This document shows positions 1 to 7,125 of a stretch of DNA of 39,423 bases, in pieces. Numbering within the stretch: position 1 is the stretch's first letter; the number at the start of each line of letters is the position of its first letter. The stretch is from positions 1 to 39,423 of IMG/VR virus record IMGVR_UViG_3300037520_002318; one strand, written 5' to 3'. Both the position numbers and the translations under genes were made by a program. The notes below the pieces were generated by a model, which saw nothing but the letters and a program-made list of their open reading frames with translations, was not told where the DNA came from and did no database searches. The stretch is from a virus.

Positions 1-120
1 CCTCCGATCCCAGAAAAGAAAGGCTATATAGCTTCAACTGGTGGTCAGATTCTAACTTCTGTTGTTAGAACTAAAGGTCAGTCAGAAAAAGCTGACTCTG
101 TTCGAGGATTTTCTAAATGA
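1..120 (+). CDS. C-terminal end of an unknown protein (5' truncated)
   Basis: An open frame enters from the left edge and stops at TGA 118-120. Only the last 39 residues are visible (beginning PPIPEKKGY, ending VRGFSK), and they carry no motif I recognise. The stop overlaps the next start as ATGA at 117-120, the coupling style used throughout this strand, so this is very likely the tail of a real gene in the same operon. No function can be given. Confidence 0.7.
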   Translation, partial: PPIPEKKGYIASTGGQILTSVVRTKGQSEKADSVRGFSK

Positions 121-563
121 ATGGAAACCCAGACAAGGCGCTAGAAATCTTCTGGGGAATTTTATTTGATAATGGTCTGATTGCTTTAGACCAGACACAA
201 CAGCCAGGAGAAATATCAGAATGGTTTAAGGTTCAGCAAGAAGTTTGCGATCTTAAAATTAATCCAGTATCAATAAAATTGTTTAAAAAAGACAACGCAA
301 ATGGTTCTGGGTATAAAAAAGTTTCTATAGAAACAAAAGGATCTAGTAACTTCTTCTTTTCTAAGAAGCTAGCGATAAACCTAGGTGATCATAATAGTCA
401 TGAAGCTTTTGGTATAGGTTTCTATGATCAAGAAATAAATTTAGTTCAAATCAGTTGGTTTGATAGAGATCTTAACCTTATAGAATCCGAACAAAGAAAT
501 TTAGAAAAATGCGCAGATCTACTAATACCAAAGATTGGGACTCAAACTTTGTCCCAAAGCTAA
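117..563 (+). CDS. Unknown 148-residue protein
   Basis: The start is fixed by an ATGA overlap with the preceding stop. The protein is soluble-looking, with no signal peptide or membrane segment and a mix of beta-like stretches (around residues 65-90) and charged helix (around 120-140). No catalytic motif or known family is recognised. It is the first complete gene of the replication/recombination run and lies two genes before the UvsX-like recombinase, so an accessory role in DNA metabolism is possible, but only by position. Its 3' end overlaps the next gene by 55 bases. Confidence 0.75.
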   Translation: MNGNPDKALEIFWGILFDNGLIALDQTQQPGEISEWFKVQQEVCDLKINPVSIKLFKKDNANGSGYKKVSIETKGSSNFFFSKKLAINLGDHNSHEAFGIGFYDQEINLVQISWFDRDLNLIESEQRNLEKCADLLIPKIGTQTLSQS

Positions 564-970
564 AGATTCCAATAGAAGCTTACATAACAGAGCTTATTTT
601 AGAAAATAAAATTGCTTTCAAAATCAAGAAAGGCGAAAAGATTTCCAAACCTCTAGTTCCGTTTTGGAGGAAGGATGTTCTTTTAGCAAATCCAGACCTA
701 AAAGAGCTAGCAAAAGATTTCTCTCTAGAAATTACTTATGTTAAAAGACTTCTAAAAGTTTTCAGTGTGGAGACGGTTATATCTTATGTTAAAGATAAAG
801 GTATTATCACTCTGATATATCTACCACTAGAAAAACAGAAAAGTTTACTGTATAATATTTTTCAAAATGAAATAGACTTAATCGACAGTAAAAAATCAAA
901 ATCTAAAACTGTTGAAGTTCCAGATGCTATTATCTTCAAGAGAGAAACCAAAGAAAAAGATTTGATATGA
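509..970 (+). CDS. Unknown 153-residue protein, possible helix-turn-helix
   Basis: This is an open frame from ATG 509, the only in-frame ATG, to TGA 970. It overlaps the previous gene by 55 bases, so the true start could be a non-ATG codon further in. Residues about 65-85 (PDLKELAKDFSLEITYVKRL) have the spacing of a helix-turn-helix, with an Ala in the first helix, a short turn and a second amphipathic helix. I cannot assign a family. The C-terminus is Lys/Glu-rich. The stop overlaps the recombinase start (ATGA 967-970), so the two genes are probably translated together. A DNA-binding or regulatory role is inference only. Confidence 0.65.
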   Translation: MRRSTNTKDWDSNFVPKLKIPIEAYITELILENKIAFKIKKGEKISKPLVPFWRKDVLLANPDLKELAKDFSLEITYVKRLLKVFSVETVISYVKDKGIITLIYLPLEKQKSLLYNIFQNEIDLIDSKKSKSKTVEVPDAIIFKRETKEKDLI

Positions 971-1938
971 GTAAATCAGATATTTCATTAGAGAATTTTT
1001 TAATCCCAGTAACGGCACTCAAAGAGGAGCAGGGTAGAACTTTTAAAACTACTCTTTCTCTAGACATAGCTCTTTCTGGAGGTATTCCTGAAGGCTCTAG
1101 TGTTTTAATGAGTGGTAAACCTAAGGTTGGAAAAACAACTTTAGCTTTACATTACGTGCAACAGTGCCATAGAGAAGACCCGACTAAAAAGGCTTTCTTT
1201 TTTGATGTTGAGGGGCGTCTTAGAACAGAGCTTTTAGATTGCTTTCCGGATCTAAATAGAGAAAATATTGCGATAGTTAGATCAAATGAAAATAAGATAC
1301 TCAGTGCGGAAGACTTTCTGAATCTTCTTTACACCACACTAAAGGATTATCCCAAGTGCATTTGCATTCTAGATTCTATCGCGGCCCTATGTCCTGAAGC
1401 AGAGCTTTCATCAAATATAGGTGATGGTGTTAAAATGGCTGGAACAGCTAGTCTAATGTATAAAATGTTTAGACGAGTAAGTCAAATACTGCCTGTCACA
1501 AAAAGCACCTTCATAGCGCTTACTCATATGATTGCTAATCCTAACCCTGGACCTGGTAAAAAGAGTTATGGGGTAGGAGGAAACGCTCCTCAATATGGCG
1601 CGTCTGTTTGGCTTGAGGGTGGATGGAAACAGGATATAGAAGATACAAACAACAAAACTATAGGTCAAAACGCTCATTTTTATATAGTCGCTTCAGCACT
1701 TGGTTCACCTGGTGCCGATGTATCCATACCTATAATATATGGAAAGGGCGTTGATGAAACAATGGATCTTTTCAATCTAGCTTGTGAATTTGGTATCATA
1801 TCAAAATCTGGAGCATGGTACACAGTTCCAGGAAACAAGGAAAAGCTTCAAGGACAAATGAATGTCATAGAGCATTTGAGAAAAAACCAAGTGTTAAACA
1901 AAGAAATTTATGATCAAATAAGAACAATGGCTATATAA
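967..1938 (+). CDS. UvsX/RecA-like recombinase ATPase
   Basis: A RecA-fold strand-exchange ATPase of 323 residues. Walker A is GKPKVGKTT (50-58), Walker B is CICILDS (131-137), and DVEG at 80-83 places Glu82 where RecA has its catalytic Glu96. The L2/monomer-interface region is recognisable at about 195-220 (GGNAPQYGASVWLE, compare RecA GGNALKFYASVRLD). Where RecA has the NQ switch (FINQIR) this protein reads IALTHM, closer to the VNH of T4 UvsX. It is therefore a phage UvsX-type enzyme rather than a recent host copy. It should form filaments on ssDNA for recombination-dependent replication and repair. A UvsY-like candidate, SSB and helicase lie in the same operon. Confidence 0.9.
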   Translation: MSKSDISLENFLIPVTALKEEQGRTFKTTLSLDIALSGGIPEGSSVLMSGKPKVGKTTLALHYVQQCHREDPTKKAFFFDVEGRLRTELLDCFPDLNRENIAIVRSNENKILSAEDFLNLLYTTLKDYPKCICILDSIAALCPEAELSSNIGDGVKMAGTASLMYKMFRRVSQILPVTKSTFIALTHMIANPNPGPGKKSYGVGGNAPQYGASVWLEGGWKQDIEDTNNKTIGQNAHFYIVASALGSPGADVSIPIIYGKGVDETMDLFNLACEFGIISKSGAWYTVPGNKEKLQGQMNVIEHLRKNQVLNKEIYDQIRTMAI

Positions 1939-1947
1939 GGAGTATAT

Positions 1948-2271
1948 ATGAATTTCAAGAAAATAAAAGATAGTAATGAAATAATCGCGAGTCCACTTTC
2001 CGCTGAAAGCCTAAAAATGGTAAAGGTTACTTTCACATTTCCAGTCTGGAAAGACTGGGCTGTTAGGGATGTAATGGCAGAAATTAATGATATGAATCTA
2101 GATGATGTCCCGCACGAAATAGAGGAATCCTCTGTAACAGTTGAAGATCTTGTGAAATATAGTAAAGAAGTCAAGGGATGGTACTTTTACCACAGAAATC
2201 ACGATATAAGTCTAGAAGACATAATTTCTAACTCAAAGAAAAATACAAAGAAAAATACAAAGAAAAAATGA
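1948..2271 (+). CDS. Unknown small protein with Lys/Asn tail
   Basis: A protein of 107 residues with a clear Shine-Dalgarno, AAGGAG, at 1938-1943, five bases before the ATG; most genes here have weaker sites. The first two thirds are mixed alpha/beta with no motif known to me. The last residues are a basic repeat, KKNTKKNTKKK, encoded by a short tandem DNA repeat (aaagaaaaatac units near 2239-2268) that could vary by slippage. It lies between the recombinase and a nuclease-like gene and overlaps the latter by ATGA. A nucleic-acid-binding accessory role is possible from the basic tail, but no family is recognised. Confidence 0.75.
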   Translation: MNFKKIKDSNEIIASPLSAESLKMVKVTFTFPVWKDWAVRDVMAEINDMNLDDVPHEIEESSVTVEDLVKYSKEVKGWYFYHRNHDISLEDIISNSKKNTKKNTKKK

Positions 2272-2666
2272 AGGTAAAATCTATAGATAATCCTAATACT
2301 TCAGTGACATGGGATGTGAGACAAAGTAGCTGGCCTTTGAAAAATAAGGCCGCTTGTCGTTCAAATATACAATACGAAATAGGTCAGATCATTAAATCAA
2401 GATATCCTTTAGACCCAATTCTTGAGGATATCACAATACCAGATACAAGACTGTCTTTAGATTTTTTTCTTCCAAACAGAAAAATTGCTTTTGAGGTTCA
2501 AGGCGAACAGCATGACAAAATGAATCCATTTTTTCACAAAAGCCTAGCCGAATTTGAAGATCAAAAAACTAGAGATGAAAATAAGCGTTTTTTCTGTGAG
2601 TTAAACAATATAAGACTTCACGAAGTAAGAAGTTCAAATGATGTAAAAAAGATTTTAAATGTCTGA
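2268..2666 (+). CDS. PD-(D/E)XK (VSR-like) endonuclease
   Basis: A protein of 132 residues. The core LSLDFFLPNRKIAFEVQGEQ (62-81) matches the two central strands of small VSR/DUF559-type PD-(D/E)XK nucleases, with Asp65 and Glu76 as likely metal ligands followed by Gln78 and His82. An upstream Glu (37) and a downstream basic helix (TRDENKRFF, 101-109) complete the usual layout, and the final strand is IRLHEV. The family covers mismatch-nicking, homing and junction-cleaving enzymes. In this operon, between the recombinase and a UvsY-like candidate, a recombination-intermediate nuclease is a reasonable inference. A free-standing homing endonuclease is the alternative. ATGA overlap upstream, short overlap downstream. 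Confidence 0.65.
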   Translation: MKVKSIDNPNTSVTWDVRQSSWPLKNKAACRSNIQYEIGQIIKSRYPLDPILEDITIPDTRLSLDFFLPNRKIAFEVQGEQHDKMNPFFHKSLAEFEDQKTRDENKRFFCELNNIRLHEVRSSNDVKKILNV

Positions 2667-3135
2667 GATATCACAATCCTCAAAAAGTAAAATACTAGAT
2701 AAAATAGCAGAGTTACAATCTGCTGATATTTTAAACATAAAAGAGCCAGATGAAATTGTAAAAATATTAAATCTAAATCACAGCGAATTAAAAGCTCAAA
2801 CTAGTGAAGACTTGTTGATAAACGCTATAAAATTATCACAATACTCTATTTACATAAAGTCTAAGATTAATAAACTAAAGTCTATAATTAATTGGTGTGA
2901 CGCAAACATAAGCTCTATTATAGGTAGAGAGCTACCTAATACTAGCGGTTATGGATTAAGTGAAAAATCTCTTGTAATAAAAAGAAATGATCCTGTTGCG
3001 AAAGAGTTAGAATCTGTCAAAGTCAATTTAAATATAACAGCAAATCAAATTGAAGACATAGATAGAAAAATAGAATTTATGGCTAATTCAATCAAAGCTT
3101 TGGCTGCAGATAGAAGGTATAATAATGAAAGATAA
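2659..3135 (+). CDS. Helical protein, possible UvsY-like recombination mediator
   Basis: A mostly alpha-helical protein of 158 residues. A helix around 60-90 (LSQYSIYIKSKINKLKSII) is followed by a short glycine-containing turn (IIGRELPNTSGYG) and then a long helical pair (DPVAKELESVKVNL, then IEDIDRKIEFMANSIKAL). T4 UvsY has the same order: a helix with a YSKWL-type start, a short link and a long helical pair ending in a charged tail. Sequence identity is low and this is fold-by-pattern inference. The position, three genes after a UvsX-type recombinase, fits a mediator that loads the recombinase on SSB-coated DNA. Otherwise it is an unknown coiled-coil protein. Confidence 0.5.
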   Translation: MSEISQSSKSKILDKIAELQSADILNIKEPDEIVKILNLNHSELKAQTSEDLLINAIKLSQYSIYIKSKINKLKSIINWCDANISSIIGRELPNTSGYGLSEKSLVIKRNDPVAKELESVKVNLNITANQIEDIDRKIEFMANSIKALAADRRYNNER

Positions 3136-3637
3136 AAAAGAAAAATTAAAAATCGCCATAGCAAACGGGGATATGGAAGAAGTCAGATCCTTTTATGAGT
3201 ATATGTTCATGGAAGAGGCTCCTCCCACAAAAAATTTTAATAACGCGACTCTAAAGAAAGCTATAGATAGAGCTATGGAGATTCTTAGTTCAGTAGATTT
3301 TGAATCAGATAAAACTATTGAAAACGAAGATCCTAAACCACAAGAAAAAGAAGTTATAGAATATCAACCGTCTAATAGGGTTTCTGGCGAAATGCAGTTC
3401 ATAAGCAGTTCTGAATTTGAATTACCAGAGGACTCTAATCCAGCATACAAAGAGTTTTTAGAAAAGCAAAAAAAGAAAAATAGAATCAAAGATAGAAGAT
3501 CAGAATACAAGCCAAATATTAAGAAATGCGCTTCTTGTGGCGTAGACTTCGACTTTAATAAAGAGTATCCAACTGGCGTGCTAGAATCAGGTACAAATGC
3601 AAAACTTAAATGCAACAGATGCAGAACCTCTTCATGA
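3125..3637 (+). CDS. Zinc-ribbon protein of unknown function
   Basis: A protein of 170 residues. The N-terminal part (1-60) is helical and charged, the middle (65-125) is Glu/Pro/Lys-rich and probably disordered, and the C-terminus is a zinc ribbon, CASCG ... CNRCR, with two CxxC pairs about 26 residues apart. It has a good start: AGAAGG at 3112-3117 precedes ATG 3125. The gene directly precedes the DnaB-type helicase and its 3' end, including the ribbon, overlaps the helicase start by 41 bases. A helicase-loading or transcription-linked role is possible from position and architecture, but I recognise no loader family. Confidence 0.75.
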   Translation: MKDKKEKLKIAIANGDMEEVRSFYEYMFMEEAPPTKNFNNATLKKAIDRAMEILSSVDFESDKTIENEDPKPQEKEVIEYQPSNRVSGEMQFISSSEFELPEDSNPAYKEFLEKQKKKNRIKDRRSEYKPNIKKCASCGVDFDFNKEYPTGVLESGTNAKLKCNRCRTSS

Positions 3638-5045
3638 TCCTGAGTTGTCAATATTGTCTTATGCATTTAAATGCGGATCTATAAATTTCTTTACCGATTT
3701 AGACTCGCTTTCTAAGGACCACTTTTCTAAAGAAGAGAACGCTAGTATATACTCATTTGTTTGTGATCTATATAAAAGTGAAAATGTAGATACCATAACA
3801 AGTGAGATGATTTATTCTTTTGCTAAAACTAATGGCATACCTCAAGATAAAATCAATAAAAAATATTCGCCAACAATAGAATTAGCCATGGGTTTGCATG
3901 TCTCTAAAGATGAGGCGAAGATAAATCTAAAAGAAATAAAAAAATATTTTGTATTAAAGAAGCTTAATATAAAGATTGAAGAAGCTAAGAAAAAGATAAG
4001 TCTAGCTTCAAAAGAAGAAAATATTATTAGTTTGATCTCTAGCGTCGAAGAGACTATTACAAGTCTTATTCCAGAGATTAAAAAAGAAAACGATATCACT
4101 AATTTAGCGCAGTACGCTATATCGCACATTAAATATCTGTCTGACAATCCCGTAACTTTAGCGGGTATTCCTACAGGCTATACTAGATACGATCAATGTG
4201 TAGGCGGAGGGTATAGAAGAGGCACAGTTAATGTAGTAGGAGCTAGACCAAAAGTAGGTAAAAGTACATTTTGCCTGAACGTCGCAAAGAATGTGGCGCT
4301 GAGCGAAGTTCCAGTTCTATATTTAGACACAGAAATGAAGAAAGAAATACAGGCCATTAAATGGGCCTCTCTTTGCTCGGGAATAAGTCAATCAATTATT
4401 GAAACAGGAGCTTTCGGTAACAGCGAAAGAGACTTCTTAATTATTCAAGACAAAATTCAGGAAATGTCTTCAAAGCCATTCTATCACGTAAGTGTCGCTG
4501 GAATGTCGCAAGAAGAAATTTTTTCCATATGCAGACAATGGCTTTCCAAGCACGTTGGCAAAAATGCAAACGGTTCAACAAAAGACTGTTTAATAATTTT
4601 AGATTATCTAAAAACTATGGACCTTGGAGATCTTGGAAATTTTCAAGAATACCAATATTTAGGTGACTTTATAACAAAGTTGCATAATTTTGCTGTAAAG
4701 CATGACGCCCCTATTTTAGCCACCGTACAGTTAAATAGAGATGGAATAAATAAAGATGATACTAGCGTAGTTTCAGGAAGTGATAGAATTTTATGGCTAT
4801 GCTCTAGCTTAGCTTTTTTAAAGAAGAAAACCGACGAAGATTTCGCTGCTGGAGACAGCAAATCAAATGGAGACAGGAAGTTAATCGTAGTTGAAACGAG
4901 ATATGGAAAGGGTATGGATTCTTCTTCTGAGTATATTAATATCATCTCTAATATGGATAGATCAGAAATGGTAGAAGGAAGATTTAACTTTGAAGTATTA
5001 GATAACGCTTCAACAATAGACTCAAGCGATGAACTCGACTTCTGA
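3597..5045 (+). CDS. DnaB-type replicative helicase
   Basis: A RecA-fold hexameric 5'-3' helicase of 482 residues. The N-terminal domain (about 10-110) begins DPELSILSYAF, the usual opening of DnaB. In the ATPase domain: Walker A GARPKVGKST (215-224), DTEM with catalytic Glu246, Walker B CLIILDYLK (331-339), the H3-type ATVQLNRDG (375-383) with sensor Gln378, and ETRYGKG (433-439) at the position of the DnaB arginine-finger/KQRNG motif. Starting at 3597 leaves only a short leader before the first conserved helix, so the 41-base overlap with the previous gene looks genuine. It works with the primase encoded immediately downstream (17-base overlap) at the fork. Confidence 0.93.
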   Translation: MQNLNATDAEPLHDPELSILSYAFKCGSINFFTDLDSLSKDHFSKEENASIYSFVCDLYKSENVDTITSEMIYSFAKTNGIPQDKINKKYSPTIELAMGLHVSKDEAKINLKEIKKYFVLKKLNIKIEEAKKKISLASKEENIISLISSVEETITSLIPEIKKENDITNLAQYAISHIKYLSDNPVTLAGIPTGYTRYDQCVGGGYRRGTVNVVGARPKVGKSTFCLNVAKNVALSEVPVLYLDTEMKKEIQAIKWASLCSGISQSIIETGAFGNSERDFLIIQDKIQEMSSKPFYHVSVAGMSQEEIFSICRQWLSKHVGKNANGSTKDCLIILDYLKTMDLGDLGNFQEYQYLGDFITKLHNFAVKHDAPILATVQLNRDGINKDDTSVVSGSDRILWLCSSLAFLKKKTDEDFAAGDSKSNGDRKLIVVETRYGKGMDSSSEYINIISNMDRSEMVEGRFNFEVLDNASTIDSSDELDF

Positions 5046-6105
5046 AATTAAAAAACTTGCAGAGTCTTATGATGAGCTAATCTTAAAGAGCTTGGGTTTT
5101 CAATTTATATCAGAAAGAGGGGTACAGCAAAATTGTCCTGTCCATAACGGAGACAATAATGCTGCTTTTTCTTATGACAGATCTAAGAACTGCTGGTCTT
5201 GTTTTACTCACCAGTGTCATAAAAAATATGGAAATGATATAATAGGTCTTGTTCGATCAATAAAGAACATGACATTTTCTGAGGCTGTTGAGTGGATAGG
5301 TAATGTAATAAATTCTCCTGAAATTAATTGCGGATATATACCAAAAGAAAAAAGGGATAACGTAAAACTGAATAATTCGGTTATAAGCGAATCCAATATT
5401 AAGAAATTAAAGGCTTTAGATAATATACCAAGCAAAAAATTTAAGACAGATACAATCAATCATTTTAATTGTGGAATAGTTAACGATAAAAACGTAATGC
5501 CTCAACATCACAGGGTGATGATACCTCTTAGAAATGAAGAGGGGCAACTAATAGGATTTTCCGGTAGAAGTATATATAAAAAGTGCAGCGAGACTGGATT
5601 TTTTATACCTTCTTGGTTAAATAAAAGCTCTCCATATATAAAAATGTATTCTAAATGGAGACACTACCCAAAAGGCCTCAATAAGAGTATTGAGTTATAT
5701 AATTCACACGAGGCCAAGCATTGGATAGAAAGGGTGGGTTTTGCGGTTCTCGTGGAGGGTCCATATGATCTATGGCGAATGTGGGAATTTGGCGTCAAAA
5801 ACTGCGTAGCAAGTTATGGTTGCAGTGTATCAAATGCGCAGATATCTTCTTTAATTAAATTTGGCGCAAAATGTGTAGGAGTTCTATTTGATTCTGATAA
5901 GGCTGGAGAAGAAGGCTATAATAAAGCAAAGATTTTACATCAAAGTAAAATTGACGTAGTCAAATTAATGCTTCCTAAAGATAAAGATCCTGCAGAGCTT
6001 ACAGAGGATGAATACAAAAATCAAATTAAGCCGCAATTAAGCGTTTTAAGGAAAAGGTATGAAAACAAAGATAATTATCTTGACGGGCAAAGCGCAGAGC
6101 GGTAA
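5029..6105 (+). CDS. DnaG-type DNA primase
   Basis: A primase of 358 residues. It has an N-terminal CHC2-like zinc site (Cys36, His39, Cys55, Cys58, with extra His61 and Cys63), an RNA-polymerase-core segment with the DnaG signature MIPLRNEEGQLIGFSGR (164-180), and a Toprim domain with EGPYD (243-247) and DSDKAG (288-293), followed by PKDKDPAEL (316-324). It makes RNA primers for lagging-strand synthesis. It is much shorter than cellular DnaG (about 580 residues) because the C-terminal helicase-binding domain is absent, so coupling to the adjacent DnaB-type helicase must use another contact. It starts inside the helicase gene and overlaps the next gene by 47 bases. Confidence 0.92.
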   Translation: MNSTSEIKKLAESYDELILKSLGFQFISERGVQQNCPVHNGDNNAAFSYDRSKNCWSCFTHQCHKKYGNDIIGLVRSIKNMTFSEAVEWIGNVINSPEINCGYIPKEKRDNVKLNNSVISESNIKKLKALDNIPSKKFKTDTINHFNCGIVNDKNVMPQHHRVMIPLRNEEGQLIGFSGRSIYKKCSETGFFIPSWLNKSSPYIKMYSKWRHYPKGLNKSIELYNSHEAKHWIERVGFAVLVEGPYDLWRMWEFGVKNCVASYGCSVSNAQISSLIKFGAKCVGVLFDSDKAGEEGYNKAKILHQSKIDVVKLMLPKDKDPAELTEDEYKNQIKPQLSVLRKRYENKDNYLDGQSAER

Positions 6106-6697
6106 AGACTCTGCTGCGGCTTTTATTATAGATAAGCTAGCTGAAAAAAATAAAACTGTTAAATGCTATTCATTTGCTGAATCTTTAAAGGATATTTGTC
6201 ACAATATTTTTGGATTAAGTGAAACACAATGTTGGGGTTCTAATAAAGAGAAAGATACTCTAACTAATTTTAAATGGTCAGATCTTCCAATAAATAAAGA
6301 AAGACTTTCTGTACTAATGATTAGGGACAAAAAATATAAAAGCACGGAAGATTTTATGACGGCAAGGGAAGTTATGCAAGTATGGGGAACTGATGTTTTT
6401 AGGTTCTTTGATAAGGACTGCTGGGTTAGGTCTGTTTATAATAAAATAAAATATGACAATTTAGATTATGCCATAATAACAGACGCTAGGTTTGAAAATG
6501 AGATTAATTTTTTTAAAAACTATGATCACGTCACAATAAGATTTTTAAGAAATGTGCTAGGTCATAGTCATGAGAGTGAGTTAGGTTTAGATAATTATAA
6601 TTTCTCAGGCAGTAATACATATTCTATAAATAATCAAGAAATCTCTATTGAAGAGAAAAATAAACAGTTACATGAAATTATAAAAAGATACATATGA
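6059..6697 (+). CDS. Deoxynucleoside monophosphate kinase-like protein
   Basis: A P-loop kinase of 212 residues resembling the phage dNMP kinases (T4 gp1 type). The P-loop is TGKAQSGKDS (9-18) with the AQSGKD form typical of this group. Further motifs are MTAREVMQVWGTDVFR (around 99-114), a nucleotide-binding strand IITDARFENEI, and a late SHESELGLD segment that these phage enzymes share. It would phosphorylate dNMPs from host DNA breakdown to feed the polymerase genes that follow. The start overlaps the primase by 47 bases; no later ATG would keep the P-loop at a sensible distance from the N-terminus. The stop overlaps the next start by ATGA. Confidence 0.85.
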   Translation: MKTKIIILTGKAQSGKDSAAAFIIDKLAEKNKTVKCYSFAESLKDICHNIFGLSETQCWGSNKEKDTLTNFKWSDLPINKERLSVLMIRDKKYKSTEDFMTAREVMQVWGTDVFRFFDKDCWVRSVYNKIKYDNLDYAIITDARFENEINFFKNYDHVTIRFLRNVLGHSHESELGLDNYNFSGSNTYSINNQEISIEEKNKQLHEIIKRYI

Positions 6698-7125
6698 TTT
6701 CAATTAAAGATGAAACAATTATAGATAATCTTTACGATGAGGACGACCCAAATAGAGTTGCCTTATTTAATTATTTTAAATATGTTTTGTCAAGACTAAA
6801 AAATAAAGGCTATAAATGTTTAGCTACCTATACCGCAGGAATAAGTATTGATTTTTGTAGGGCCTGTGCAGAGTTAGATATGCTAGAAACTGTATATATA
6901 CCGTATAAAGACAACGATAAGAAATGGCCTATACCATACAAAAAAAGCTCAAAAATAATTATCAAAAAAGCTTCTGCAGTTAAGACATTAAGTAAGGGCG
7001 GATTCAATACAAAAAAAATAAAGCAGGTTCAAGAAATAATAGACTTGAATTCTAAAATAACACTAGCTATTGAAAAAAGACAACACGGAACCTTTTTGGT
7101 TACTATAAAATCAAATGAATCTTAA
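6694..7125 (+). CDS. Unknown protein, possibly SLOG/Rossmann-like
   Basis: A protein of 143 residues, ATGA-coupled to the kinase gene. Residues about 24-65 read as a helix ending in LKNKGYKCLATYTAGISIDF, then an Ala/Cys-rich helix and VYIPYKD. This order (helix, strand, Gly-containing turn with an acidic residue, helix, strand ending in P) is that of SLOG-type nucleotide-binding folds such as DprA and YspA-like proteins, though the strict GGA-x-G-x-D signature is absent. The remainder (95-143) is helix then strand. A nucleotide- or ligand-binding role is a weak inference. Otherwise unknown. Confidence 0.6.
   Translation: MISIKDETIIDNLYDEDDPNRVALFNYFKYVLSRLKNKGYKCLATYTAGISIDFCRACAELDMLETVYIPYKDNDKKWPIPYKKSSKIIIKKASAVKTLSKGGFNTKKIKQVQEIIDLNSKITLAIEKRQHGTFLVTIKSNES

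Noticed and set aside
1453-5459. Minus-strand ORFs of 74-103 codons inside the recombinase, helicase and primase genes
   Set aside because: They lie wholly or mostly opposite genes with clear family motifs and have low-complexity or hydrophobic products typical of shadow frames.
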